From: Selaginella moellendorffii
Lineage: Eukaryota > Streptophyta > Lycopodiopsida > Selaginellales > Selaginellaceae
Direction of reading: 5' to 3'
NCBI RefSeq assembly: GCF_000143415.4
Contig: NW_003314277.1
Location: 1,013,068-1,077,067, forward strand
DNA length: 64,000 nt
Every line of letters begins with the position of its first letter. The first letter of the stretch is position 1. Shown here piece after piece: positions 31,632 to 44,539 of this stretch. The notes beneath the pieces were generated by a model, which did no database searches, was not told the DNA's origin, and saw only the letters and a program-made list of their open reading frames with translations. The translations under genes and the position numbers were made by a program.

Positions 31632-34337
31632 TCATACCTTTCGACGCTTGGCTTCGCTCTCTTCTTGCGGCCCCTGGCACCAAACAAAGGAAACAATGAA
31701 ACACAAAGGTGGAGCGCGAATAGAGAAATGGGATTCGTAGTACCTCGGACTCTGGGGTCGTAGACATGCAACTCTCAGCGGCGCCGCCACCCTCGGCTCC
31801 TCCGGCTCGTTTGCGTGACGCTGTTCTCTCTCCCTCTGCGCCCTCCGAGGCCTGCGGCTTCACGGTGGTGCTCGCTTCCATTTGGTTTCCCTGGGATCCC
31901 TCATGGGCCTACGAACTTGTAACACCAAACTAGGATAAAAACTTCAAACACAGGACAAACCTCGTCTTGGCGGCCTTGTTCTGCGGCGGGGAGATCCATA
32001 GGCGTTGCGCTTGCGTTTACAGCGAAGTCCATCCCGGTATCTGGAAGAGCAGAGATTAAAACCACCAGAAAAATAGTTCTTTTACCTGCAGAGCCGTTTT
32101 GCGCATTCCCTCGAGAGCTCGTCACGTCAACTGGGATCGTCACTGCGATACCAACTGGCCGCTGTCCTTCCGACGCCTGCAGCACTGCTTGCGTCCATGG
32201 ATGAGCATGAACTTGTGCCCGGATGCCAAGCACCGGGACAGTAACAGCTTCTGACGACGACCGCAGGCCCCGGAACAAGGATGACGAGTGAAGATTGACG
32301 CTAGTGGCCGTTCGCGTCCTCATTGGTACCAGCCTCACGGAGCCGTTGTCTTGGACTAGCAGTGCTACGCTCTGATCGGGATTCTCCAGATCACTGGGAG
32401 AGCGAGCGGGATCTGGTGACTGCCTGGCTTCGGAGCCTTCGCCCGTTTGGCCGCCGTTCTCGTCCACCGCACTAGGCTCCAAGGCGGATGCCAGTAAGTC
32501 GGATGCAGTATGCTGGAGATGACGTAGGGAGCCGCCAAATAAAGGAATGTGTGTGAAGGGTCGACGAGTAGAATCACCCGCGTTTAGGTTCATGCCGACG
32601 GTCCTGGCACTTCCAGCTTCGGCCGCTGTTCCCAACGGAAATGCTCCCAAAGGCAAGCCTGTTTGGAACGGAAGAGGCTGGAAAGGAGTATCAATCAAGT
32701 TAAGCTTAAAAAATGTAAAAAAAAGAGAATCCTTACTTGCACCATCATTGGATTTGGACCAGACGGTGAAACGAACACTGCTGGACCAGAGTTTACAACA
32801 GCTTGAGCCTGTTTACGAGACATCAGACAAGGAAGATAAGCACGAAAGACTTACTGGAGATGGCCCAAGCTGCAACAATAAAGTTGTCCGACCAAGTTCC
32901 ATTAGTAGCGCACCGAGTTGTTGCATTATGTTTCCACTCCAAACAGCAGTGGATTGCAGATCTACACGAGCCGCTGTATCGGATAGTGTCGCCTCCGTTT
33001 CTAGTTGGGAAGCAAGATGCTGAATTTTGAGAATGTTAGAAAAGCATCATCAGAGATTGATCGATTTTTACCGCAAGAGCTGAGCTGGCTTGACCATGCA
33101 AAAGTTCCTGAGCACGAGAAATAGTAGCACCCAGGGATGCTGGAGTTGGAAGGGGTCGAGAAGGTAAACCGGTCGCTGCAGACGAACTAGCGCTATTATA
33201 CCTAGGCCTGGAGCTCGAGGACAAAAGGGGGTTATCTAAAGCGTCGTAGCCTGCATATACAAACGATGACATTCAAGCACCTGATCTGAAAGAGATATAG
33301 CATACCATATTCAGCAAAAGCTTGTTCCATTCTCGTCAAGTATTGCGATATGGTTGTTAGCGCATCTGGAACAACCTGTAAACTCGAGAGTTAATTCAAA
33401 CATACACCACCAACCAAGTTACCTCTATGTTCCTAAAATGAATATTTTCGGCCGATGCTTGCGCTGTGGAGCGTCTGCCTTCGGTGGAAGGACCAGTAGC
33501 AGCAGCAGGGGTGGAGGTAGCGGTGGCAGGAGCATTTGAGGTGGAAAGACCTGATGAAGCCACTTGCATCTATGAATCGCATGTATAAGTAAGAAAAGAG
33601 AAGAAACACAGAAAGATTCCAGCTTACCACGGCAACACCTCGTCGATTGTCCAATGCTGTAGCGCCGGAACCGACAGAATTAAGAACAGCCGAGAGAATC
33701 TGTAAAAAACAAGGTAAGTCCAAGGACAACAAGAGATCAAGGATTCGCACCCTGCTTAAGTCGGGTATGCCTCCTTCCGGTACCTCTGGAATGTTGATGG
33801 TCCCGAGTAGCAAGCTATGAGTAACATGAGAGGGGCGATGGCGAGATGTCGAGTCTGATGGCGCTTGTGTCGCAGTAGCTTCTGGAAATTCAGTCCCAAA
33901 GTACCACCAGCAATCAGTACTAGAGTACCACCAGCAAGGACGCTTACCTTCAGTGACCGCTGGAGGTCTCGCAACCAGGTGTAAAGTGTGTCCATCTTCA
34001 ACATCTGCAACACAGAAGATAAGGAAGAGAGAAAAAAATCAGATAAAAGAGCATACTGTATGAGGAGAGAAGCTGATCGTCCTTGAGGACTCTTCCTCGG
34101 CATATCAATCTCTGGTTTTGCGAAGGAACACCCACAACAGGAGCTAGACGATCTTTCAAGGCGGGGACGGGCATCTGAAAACCCAAGAAAACGAGTTTTT
34201 TTTCCCAAATGCATCCAATTAAAGCTTACGTCTTTGTCGACCCGGACAGTGTAATTGGAGGAATCGAGAGTCCTGATTCTAATCTCCACTGTAGTCACCG
34301 ACGCTTGCTCGGAGCTCGCTGGAATACTGCCCTCCAT
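31632..34337 (-). CDS. Ubiquitin-like domain protein, plant BAG6/BAT3-like
   Basis: Start MEGSIPASSEQASV at 34337. I chose this over the ORF's upstream Met (34454) because the upstream part looks like promoter and UTR. The first exons make a ubiquitin-like domain: VEIRIRTLDSSNYTVRVDKD, VPALKDRLAPVVGVPSQNQR, LICRGRVLKDDQLLSSY, DGHTLHLVARPPAVTE. The remainder, spread over many short exons, is low-complexity, with Pro/Ser/Ala-rich stretches and a segment rich in long loops around 31900-32700. The last small exon gives GPQEESEAKRRKV before a TGA, and KRRKV is a possible nuclear signal. Domain order matches plant BAG6-type large proline-rich proteins, which act in protein quality control and cell death. 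No BAG domain could be seen. Confidence 0.75.
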
Positions 34338-34689
34338 CGGCGCTAGAGCAGACGCTATCCAATCAATGTCAGCTGTAATCCTTCGATTGCCGCCGCGAGA
34401 AACCCTACCTCTCGCCCCAAATCTGCCCAGCGCCCCTCGATTCCACCCCCGCAATCGCTGCCCCCTGCCCTGCTCGAGATGGATCGATCGATCCGAGCGC
34501 GCAATGCTACGCTCTCCCTCTCTTTGCTCTGCCCTAGTAATATTGACAGAGGTTATTACAAAGATCGACGGCCGGGATTGGCGAATCTGCGCCGTTGGAT
34601 CCTCGAACCAAATGAATCCGACGTGTCCAATGCATTTTCAAATCTTACCTTTATTTTCTTCTCTCTCCTTTGGTTCTTCCATTAGAGCT
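34338..34689. promoter_or_regulatory. Divergent promoter, BAG6-like / YIPF6-like genes
   Basis: 352 bp between opposite start codons, containing AAACCCTACC at about 34401 and runs of GATCGATC. It probably serves both genes. Confidence 0.5.
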
Positions 34690-36036
34690 ATGGACGCTCT
34701 CCAAAACCTGTATAGCCAAGCGCGAGGAGCGTCCCAATTTCGAGGAGGATCGCCATACAACCAGCAAGAACAATGGTTCAATCCGCCAAGATCGAGCACT
34801 CCACCACCAGGTTTCGCGCAGCAAAGACCGATGCCTCCTCCTCCAGCAGAGTTTTACCAGCCGCAACGATCGATGCCTCCTCCTCCGCCAGAGTTTCTCC
34901 AGCAGCAAAGATCGATGACTCCACCGGAGTTCCTCCAGCGCCAGAGATCGATGGGCTTCGGCCAGCCGAGATCACTGACTCCACCACCGAGCTTCCAGCA
35001 GCAATCCTACGATTATAGCAGCTTCCACCAGCAGCCGCGATCACAGACTCCACCACCGGGCTTCCTCCAGCAGCAAAGACCAATAACTCCTCCCCGCCAC
35101 ATCAATCAGCAACAGTTCTTCCAGCAGCAATTCCTCCAGCAGCAAGCTCCATATCCACAGCAGCAGTACCAATTCTCCTACGAGCAACAATCCGGCCAGC
35201 AGCAAGCTTCTCCCTACGAGCAACAATCCGGCCAGCAAAGAGCGCCATCTCCTCCTCCTCGTCCCCAGCTCCAGCTCGGTGGAGGAGCTTCTTCCAGGCC
35301 TTCTCCAGCAACGAGAGTCTCCCAGGCCGTGGTTCCCGAGCCTTCCGCCATAGCTTCCACCTCGTCCACCCGACAGCAGGTCCACAGCACGCTCACGGAG
35401 CCCGTGTCGGTGACGCTCGCCCGCGACGCGAGAAGGGTCGCGAACAATCTCCAGCAGATCGTCGTCTTCAACTCCAACCGGAACGATCCGGCTAGAACTC
35501 TGCGCGACTGGGATCTCTGGGGACCCTTCTTCTTCATCATCGCTCTCTCTTGCATCCTCTCCTCCACCGCCAGCACCAACAAAGTAAGAACTCGTCGATC
35601 ACTCAAAGCTTTGATCCACTGATTCGTGCTGTGCTTGATCGATAGTCCACAGTGTTTGCAGTGGTTTTCGCAGTGCTATCCGCTGGAGCAGTGTCTCTCA
35701 CCATGAACGTAGTTCTTCTGGTAAAGCCATGCTCGAAGCTCCAAAACTTTGACAAGACCTTCGATCGCTATGCAGGGTGGCAAGCTCAATTTCCTCCAGA
35801 GCTTGAGCGTCCTGGGCTACTGCTTGTTTCCTCTCGACATTGGAGCGATCCTCTGCGCGGCTTACAGCGGCAAGCTGTATAGAAGCGCCATGATCTTCGC
35901 GACTTTGCTATGGAGTTCCTGGTCGGTCTATCCTTTCGTCTCCACTGCCGTGAGGCCGAGTAGAAAGGCCCTGGCGGTGTACCCAGTCTTTCTAATGTAC
36001 ATCTCAATGGGTTTGCTCGTCCTCGCGAATGACTAG
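34690..36036 (+). CDS. Yip1-domain membrane protein, YIPF6-like, with a long Gln/Pro-rich head
   Basis: Start MDALQNLYSQARGASQF at 34690. The first ~230 residues are repeats of RSMTPP/RSLTPPP-type phrases and poly-Gln clusters (QQQFFQQQFLQQQ), far longer than the head in animal YIPF6. The Yip1 part follows: VNLVARDARRV-like stretch, then RDWDLWGPFFFIIALSCILS, VFAVVFAVLSAGAVSLTMNV, LNFLQSLSVLGYCLFPLDI, AMIFATLLWSSWSVYPFVS and a last helix ending LLVLAND. That makes about five membrane helices. Three exons. Family members work in ER-Golgi vesicle traffic with Rab GTPases. The Gln/Pro head has low-complexity, prion-like composition. Confidence 0.85.
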
Positions 36037-36280
36037 AGCTAGAACTCGAGAAGATTTAAGTGAAATCTATATCAAAATGAAAAGCTTACATGGTCGTCTT
36101 CGACAGTGATCTAGTTCCTGTATGATCTATAGAGTGAATCCACCAGTGGCCATCGCCGTGACGAGCTTTCGATCTGGAGCTACCGTTCCAAAGCCACAGT
36201 CCTGGATGAACTGGCTCGACGAGGCGTGGAAGCCATGGAGCGAGCAAAGCTTCCTCTATCTTCGCCACCATGGCTGAGCT
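36037..36280. other. Convergent 3' region
   Basis: 3' flank of the YIPF6-like (+) and CASC3-like (-) genes. The minus-strand frame 36086-36271 has no family resemblance and lies beyond the CASC3-like stop codon. Confidence 0.4.
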
Positions 36281-37532
36281 TCACGACGCCAAGAGAGCCT
36301 CCACTCTAGCGACGCTGGCTTCTTCCCTCTGTGCCGCTGGGCTGTGGTTCCGCTGGTCGAAGAGGTCGTGTTTCCATTCGCTAGCAGCAGCGCCCCTGGG
36401 ATTCGCCACCACAGGCCCGCGAAACCTGTTGCTGTTGTTGTTCCTGGCTATGGCGTTCCTTCCTCCGGCTTCTTCCTCCCCCCATCGCCCTCGTTCCATC
36501 TGAGTTGCCACAACGTTGCCTCTGCCATTCACTCGCGGGAATCCACCTCTTCTGCCTGCCATCCTGTCACCGTCTCTGAACCTCGGGGGAGGGCCGTTTA
36601 GTCTGCCACCTTTCTTGTTTTCGAGCTCCAAGAACCGATCGTGGTGCCACCGATCTGCCTGGTTTCTTCTGCCTGGAGCTTCGGGGTTTCCTCCTTCCCA
36701 GCGCTCCTCAGGAGGCTTCCGAACTGGCCCTCGATCCTCCGGCCGACTTCCTTCGCCTGGAAAACCTGAGCACTAGCGTAAGAACAAAGAAAACTTCCAG
36801 CAGAGAAAATAGAGAACTTACAGCTCCGTGGTTTCGCAGTACCGTAGACACATGTAGAGGCAATTTAGAAACCATCTAAGACAACAAATGTGACAAGACG
36901 ATACCGAATGGCCTGCGCCTGGGAGTTGTCCGTGAGCGCCAGTTGCTATTCCGATCATCGTGCTGCAAAAGCACAAGTATGGAGTACGTCTTTCAAGTCA
37001 GCTTTAAGACTCTACCGCCACTCTACCTCGAAGAAAGCTCCCGCACGAGGGACGAACTCGGGATTCTCTCCATTTTGAGTCTCAAATCTCCCTCTTTTCG
37101 GTCGCCTTCCACCCTCCTCGGCATTGTTGGCGTCTTCGAGAGCAACAGGGTCTTGCAAGCGGCGTCGACCCCTCCCCTCTTCTTCCACAGGAAGCTCATG
37201 CCTCTCAGTCGCCCACTTGTCCTTCCTTCTGCCCCTCACAGAAAATGTTAGAACAAAGAAATCCTGGAGCCAAGATCTCAAGCACAAGGACAAGGCAACA
37301 AGAAATCCTGGGAAACAATCGGAAAGCCAAGATCTCAAGCACAAGGACAAGGAAAAGAATGAACTCTATCAATCCAAGACCCACATTTCTCACAGGAAAG
37401 AAATTCCCTAAGTTCCGGGCCACGATCAAGACGCTTGACAAAGACATACCTGTGATTCGCACCATCCGCCGAGGAAATGACCTTGGATTGCAGGCGCTTG
37501 GCACCACCTCCTCCTCCTCCTCGTCCTTCCAT
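36281..37532 (-). CDS. CASC3/MLN51 (Barentsz)-like exon-junction-complex protein
   Basis: Spliced in phase from four exons: 37532 (MEGRGGGGGGAKRLQS), about 37240-37041 (RKDKWATERHELPVEEEG to ENPEFVPRAGAFFE), about 36966-36899 (HDDRNSNWRSRTTPRRRPF) and about 36768-36281. The VPRAGAFFE|HDDR junction and the later RWHHDRFLEL are the two halves of the Btz/SELOR motif that binds eIF4A-III and RNA in the exon junction complex. The last exon is Arg/Gly/Asn-rich and ends ARVEALLAS. At about 270 residues it is short for plant MLN51 proteins. The role is inferred from the motif. Confidence 0.7.
37262..37355 (-). repeat. Tandem duplication inside a CASC3-like intron
   Basis: CCAAGATCTCAAGCACAAGG occurs twice, at about 37272 and 37327, with the surrounding CAAGGAAAAG/GGCAACAAGA context also similar. 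It lies in intron 1 of the CASC3-like gene. Confidence 0.7.
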
Positions 37533-37702
37533 GGCACTAAGAACCCTAACCCTAAAGTGCGATGGAAAGCAACACTATCTCCATGATTTCATCCGCTCAT
37601 CTGCACGGCGGCATTTGTGCCACGTCATTACAATGATGTGTTGCTAGCCAAGTCAGCTATTCTACCTCTTTTTCTTGTGTTTTCCGCGACGGGAATAAAG
37701 AA
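37533..37702. promoter_or_regulatory. Divergent promoter with double telobox
   Basis: GAACCCTAACCCTAAAG at about 37541, immediately upstream of the CASC3-like start, holds two telobox copies. The 170-bp region also serves the alcohol dehydrogenase gene (+). Confidence 0.6.
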
Positions 37703-39422
<1,720 letters not shown>

Positions 39423-39850
39423 CGTCGACCTTAAATATCGCGGAACGATTCGGGGCATATTCCACTACCTGTTTTCCCTCGCCAAGAAAGAAGCAAAGAA
39501 ATTAAGCGCGTTAGGTGTCGAGTCTCTACCAAATTCTCTCTTTCCTTCTCTACCAATAGGCTGGGAGGCGTTTTGATATTTTAGGGTTCTTGGGCATTGC
39601 GCGGCCGCCATTATCGATCGGCTTCTTGGGCGCGCAGTGGAATTTTGAATGGAATCGAGGAGGCCAGGGCGCTGCGCGTCGCCGACGAGCGATCAGCTCG
39701 TGTTCTTGCATGTGGATTGCGATTGCGAGCGCCAGGTTTTCTTGTTTCCTGCCCCGATTGATCGATTGATTGGGAAATTGCGGTCGTTTCTTGGTATTTC
39801 AGGGCGAGGGGAATTGTTCTGCGATTCTGGCCGGGAGCTGACGGCGAGCG
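39423..39850. promoter_or_regulatory. Promoter / 5' UTR of the glycosyltransferase gene
   Basis: TTTTAGGGTTCTTGG at about 39580 is a telobox. A GC-rich 5' leader follows, in which an ATG at 39649 opens a 73-codon frame out of phase with the coding start. Confidence 0.45.
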
Positions 39851-41004
39851 ATGGGGGAAGTAGCCTCTAGATACCGGCTGCGACGGAGCAATGCCGCGCT
39901 CATGATTTTGGCCATGCTCTGTTTTGGCGTTGCCAGCTTCTACATCGGCTCCGGCATCCACATTCTTCACGAATCCCAGAACTCCCAGAGTGTTCTTGCG
40001 CTGTCGAGCAACTTTGTGAGTGTAAAATCTGGTTTCTTCTCTTAGTCGCTCTTGTTTCTTTGCTCCAGACCGATGGAGAGCTCACGAACCTTGCTGAGAT
40101 CCTGACCAATGCTGCCATGGACGACAACAAGACCGTGATTCTAGCACCGCTCAACAGTGCCTGGGCCAAGCCTGGAGGTATTCTAGACGTGTTTTTGGAG
40201 AGCTTCCGTGTTGGCGACGGCACAGTCCCTCTGTTGGATCACTTGGTGATCATCGCTCTCGACAAGGATGCTTACGACCACTGTCTCGACACCCACAAAC
40301 ACTGCTTCCGGCTAGAAATCGACGGCGTGGACCTTTCCGTGGACCAGTTCTACATGAGCCAAGACTACGTGAAGATGAACAAACGAAGGCTCTACTTCCA
40401 GGGAATTGTGTTGCAGCTGGGATTCAACTTCATCTTCACGGTATGGCTCGTTATTTTCTTCTCTAGATGGTCCAGAGATTCATCGTTTCCGGGGTTCTAT
40501 ATCTTTTTACAGGACCTTGACATTGTCTGGCTACGCTCACCAATCAAACACTTAGCCGAGGACGCTGATTTCCAGGTGACTTGCGACCGCTATTCACGCA
40601 CTACGCCCAACATGGGGCTCGTCTACGCCCGCTCCAACGAGAGAACCATACAGCTTTTCAGCTACTGGCATACGAGGAACGTGATCGACCACGAGCACAA
40701 CGAGCAGGAGATTTTCATGGAGTTCCGGCACTCTCGCGAGTTCCTGGGCCTGGGAATCAGGCTGCGCTATCTTTCCACCAGGTACTTTGGGGGGCTGTGC
40801 GACCGGAGCAGCATGGACATCAACACAGTGTGCACGATGCACGTCAATTGCTGCAAGGGGACTGCTAAGAAAGCCGCGGATCTCAAGCTCGTCATCGAGG
40901 ATTGGAAGGTGTTTAAGTCGACAACAACGCCTGAGGAGCGCAAGAGGATTCGTTTCAGGGCCCCGAGGCAGTGCCGGAAGAGTCTAATCGAGTACCTCCA
41001 ATGA
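39851..41004 (+). CDS. Golgi-type nucleotide-diphospho-sugar transferase (DUF271, At4g15970-like)
   Basis: Three exons. Type II membrane topology: short basic head MGEVASRYRLRRSNAAL, then one hydrophobic anchor (ILAMLCFGVASFYIGSG). The luminal domain begins NLAEILTNAAMDDNKTVILA. It contains LLDHLVIIALDKDAYDHCL, QLGFNFIFTDLDIVWLRSP with the metal-binding DxD motif (DLD), FQVTCDRYSRTTPNMGLVYA, and HEHNEQEIFMEFRH. This is the plant Nucleotid_trans family (Pfam PF03407), related to family 77 glycosyltransferases, several of which make cell-wall arabinogalactan or pectin side chains. The specific sugar is unknown. Ends at 41004. Confidence 0.85.
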
Positions 41005-41520
41005 TACAATCCGTGATAAAGCAGGAAAAGGTTCGCTCACATCGTCGACATCGAGGCTCTATATTGTCTTCTCAGCATTTGTACACTTTGCTGGTGGGAC
41101 ACAACACTTAAACTGCGGGGAGGTAAAAAGTTCCTTTGGATAGCTTCACTGATTCTTAATTCTTTTGGCCCAGCATCGTCTCATACGGAACAAAAGAAAC
41201 TCTAGTCCTCTTGTTTACTGTAGTGCCGTGTGCTGAGAATATGCAACACTGCGCTTCTAGATCGTCCTGTGTCGCTGTGAATTGTGAATGGCGGAATTCT
41301 GGAGAACGTTATAACATATTAGCGTGATCCAAATAGAACATTTAGATGAACAAACAGGAATCTCTGGATAACAAACAATAACTGAGAATGCCACTTAGCA
41401 GAATGTCCGGAAAGGAACAGAATATCCAATGTTCGAATTTATGACAGGTAAGCAAAAATTCCGTACATCGTACCATACCATCGAAGCGTTAGCTCAGGCA
41501 GCGGAATTCTCAAGCTTTAG
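41005..41520. other. Intergenic / 3' UTR
   Basis: Nothing recognisable. Probably 3' UTR of the glycosyltransferase gene followed by the promoter of the next locus. Confidence 0.4.
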
Positions 41521-41539
41521 GGTTCTTTAGAGCGCCCGG

Positions 41540-42240
41540 ATGATCGCGATCGCATCATGAGGCGCAGTGCTACATTTTTTGCGGTGATTCTGGCTCTGGC
41601 CATGGTGGATTTCATTCTTCTTTGCAGGACAAGGAAGTAAGCAGCTCAGATGAAGCACATGGAAATACCGCGGCTTGTAATCGGGGAATTTCACTGAGCG
41701 AGGGGGCTTCTTGCAAGATCGGGAGGCTGGCATCGAGGTTTGTGATTCTTGATCATCGGCATGTTCCTAGAGCGCTGGAAAGATCAGAAGTCTAGAGCTT
41801 TCGCATTTGCTGTATCCTGGTTTGCTCTTTGCAGAAGAAAGAAATGGGCATCGGTGAGACGCGGGGAACTTTACTTAGCGATGGAGGAGTCCAAAACACC
41901 GAGATGCTCAAGGAGAGTGAGATTGCTGGATGTTTCCTATGTTAAGCGCGCTACAATCTTGGTTTGTTCTGCAGAACAAAGAAACGGGCATCCCATGTCG
42001 GAAGAAGCGGCCAGTTTACCTGACCGATGGAGCCACTGGGACACTGGAGCAGAGTGTGATTGCTGGAGGCGATCATTCAGAGGTATGTGTTCGCTTGCTA
42101 GGCCATGCACTATATACAAATTTCCAAGATGTCAACCATAAGGAGAGTTATAAGGAGAGACAACGATGCTAACTGGAGCAGCTGTCAAGGTTTGTGATCA
42201 AGATATGTTCAACCATTCTAACAAGAACTTGAAACAGGGG
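41540..42240 (+). other. Candidate small spliced gene with signal peptide and repeated exon-like blocks
   Basis: A telobox (TTTAGGGTTCTTTAG, about 41516) is followed by ATG 41557 and a clear signal-peptide-like start, MRRSATFFAVILALAMVDFI. Three related blocks each follow a TTTGCAG or TCTGCAG acceptor, at about 41629, 41840 and 41975. They share (N/K/D)KExG(I) at the start, a (L)SDGxxx...L...S.IAG pattern and similar length (about 35 codons), and two end at GT donors (41740, 42080). They look like a tandemly duplicated exon. I could not find one splice model that keeps all blocks in frame with the signal peptide. A 7-codon upstream ORF at 41540 overlaps the ATG. Function unknown. Confidence 0.35.
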
Positions 42241-43690
42241 AAGTACAAGATCAGGAAGCTTAGAAAATTTTCTCTAAATATGTAAAAACCTATGGCTGCA
42301 ATCTGCTTTCTTTTTCTTAAGACAATCTTTTTTAAGCTTATACAATACAATTTTAAGTCTTATTGCTTTTAATATTGGAATAAACAATTATAAATTAGTG
42401 TTATTTTTTAAGGATAGAGTAGTGGTTATAGTGGGGGACTTTTCTAGTTAATTACATAATCAAATTATAAGTTACTTTTTTATGGAGATGTTTTGGCATT
42501 TGGAATTGATTCTCAAAATGAAGTTCACCCTTTAAATTAATTAATTAATTAATTAAATTATATATTAAATATAATATTATATATTTAATTGAGTAAATTA
42601 TATTTTTATTATATGTATTTCTTATTAATTGTTTTTTGGGGAATCTAATATCATAAAGTTTACCAAATGTTTCAGGTAAATTCATATCAATAAAATAATA
42701 TGTGTGTTTTGTGTGTAGTCCAATTATATGCCTCGATTTTTCACAAATAACAAGTTAACAAAATGAAAACATTCATTTTACGAAGATTTCCTTAAAATCT
42801 TGGTAACATAACGTATATAAAATTGTAATTTATTTATATATTATATATTTATATTTAATTCTTTAAAGGTTTTTTTATACTATTGTTATTAAAGATTTTG
42901 CAAGAACGTTCCAATAAAGCCACTTTGATATAGGTATAATTTTTAATTTAAATGTCTTTCTATTTTAATAAAATTTATTGTATTAGGTTTTATTCCTGAA
43001 ATTAATTTTGCAGTGGATAGTGCATTATAACAGATTAGCCACACTTCAAGTTAAATGTTTCTAAGGAAATTTTCAGAACTAAAATAACTATAGATTTTTA
43101 TAAGCTTTTTCATTTCCTATTAACTGTAAGAATCAAAAAATAAAATTTTTAACTTTCAAAGATCTTATCTTAAATATATTTTTTGCTTGTTAGAGTGTTT
43201 GCACATTAGCAATTTCTTATAATCAATCTATCAATTCACACAGAAGCTTTGTGCTTAAATAGAGAATCCAAACATCCCTTTTCAGATAGTTTTTTAGGTT
43301 CTCTCCTATCACAAGCATGTATTATACTGACAAAGATTGCTTGCATTTAGCAAAACACTGATAAAATGATATACTTTGAGGCACTCAGAGATTCAGTAAA
43401 ATGGCTGTTTTTGTGTGCATGTATCTATCATTGAATATGTTAAAAGGATTATAAAAATGAAGCTTACCAACATTCTGTTGTTGCCCCTGCTTTCAGTAAT
43501 CAGAGCTAGATGAACTACTAATTGTTCACTAAAACCATGACCAACCTTGTTCAACACGTTTCTCTCCCGCTCTTGAAATTTGTTGGACTCGGAGAGCAAA
43601 CACTTTACACATCGAAGACTGTAGATAAGAAATGAATACCAAAACTTATGTTCCTGATAACATCAGGCTTTGCTAAAAAACACTATGTTT
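42241..43690. other. AT-rich intergenic DNA
   Basis: Very AT-rich with simple TTAATTAA repeats at 42534-42556 and no open frame above 70 codons. No gene seen. It may hold old transposon debris too decayed to read. Confidence 0.5.
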
Positions 43691-43698
43691 TCTTTTAT

Positions 43699-44481
43699 TT
43701 AATTACAGCTCCAAAACCTGCTGGTCTTGTTGTCTCGCGAGTACAGAGCTCCCTTTGAATACTTCACAATTGCTCCGAGAGGGTACCTGAAATGCTCGCC
43801 CATGCTGGAAGGCAGCTCTGGCACGTCTTGAAACAAGGTGGAAGTAGGCACCGAAAAGCACTCCTCCCCCCTAAGTGGATCAAAGTCTTGAATCTCTCCA
43901 GCGTAGCCAATGCATGCCTTGAAGTATAGGTTGTCTGCATCATCGATGCAGGCACTTACACCGATCACCAGCTTGACACTGGCCACCTCCATGATCCTCG
44001 CAACGTTCTCCCTCAATTTCTCGTGGCTTTCGTTGTAGAACGCTAGCTCCACCACAACAATCGGCAGCTCCCGCTTCGTCTCTGGGCAGCGCTGAAAGAG
44101 GGCGTGATCTACCATCTTCATGTCCCCATTGGGGAACTCCACCATGAAGTTCACCCAGTGATAGACGGGGCCGCAGAGTGGATCAAGACCGAGCTTGAGG
44201 AGTTGATCCATCAGAACAATGGCTACGTACCCCTTCATCCCTGCGTGGACTTCGGTGTTGTCCCCGCAGATGCTAACCTTTCCTCCATCGTGCTCGTATG
44301 CTAATCCATACTTTCGCACGTTATCCTGATCCGCCAATCGCTGAAACTCGGCAGACTCCACACCCGAAACACAGTGAAATGGGCCCTTTTTGAACTGCCT
44401 CTTGTAATCCTTCCTGGGATAGATCTTATCGCAAGCTACCTCACAAGCTCTCACAAGCCTATTCATAGAGATCTCCGCCAT
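43699..44481 (-). CDS. Unrecognised single-exon protein, possible restriction-endonuclease-like fold
   Basis: Minus-strand frame without introns, 260 codons from MAEISMNRLVRACEVACDKI. I chose this Met (44481) because TTTAGGGTTCTA, a telobox, lies directly before it. The frame's upstream Met (44535) would place that element inside coding. I do not recognise a family. The central part reads MVDHALFQRCPETKRELPIV, VVELAFYNESHEKLRENVAR, then VKLVIGV. An Asp, then VVVELA with a following helix and a VxLVIxV strand, has the look of PD-(D/E)XK-type domains seen in fungal and bacterial proteins, but the Lys is uncertain. Lack of introns, unlike its neighbours, would suit a retrocopy or a transferred gene. 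Confidence 0.6.
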   Translation of the reverse strand: MAEISMNRLVRACEVACDKIYPRKDYKRQFKKGPFHCVSGVESAEFQRLADQDNVRKYGLAYEHDGGKVSICGDNTEVHAGMKGYVAIVLMDQLLKLGLDPLCGPVYHWVNFMVEFPNGDMKMVDHALFQRCPETKRELPIVVVELAFYNESHEKLRENVARIMEVASVKLVIGVSACIDDADNLYFKACIGYAGEIQDFDPLRGEECFSVPTSTLFQDVPELPSSMGEHFRYPLGAIVKYSKGALYSRDNKTSRFWSCN

Positions 44482-44539
44482 TAGAACCCTAAATCTAAAT
44501 CGCTGCGCTCGTCGCTTTGAATCATAGCCGTCCACATTA

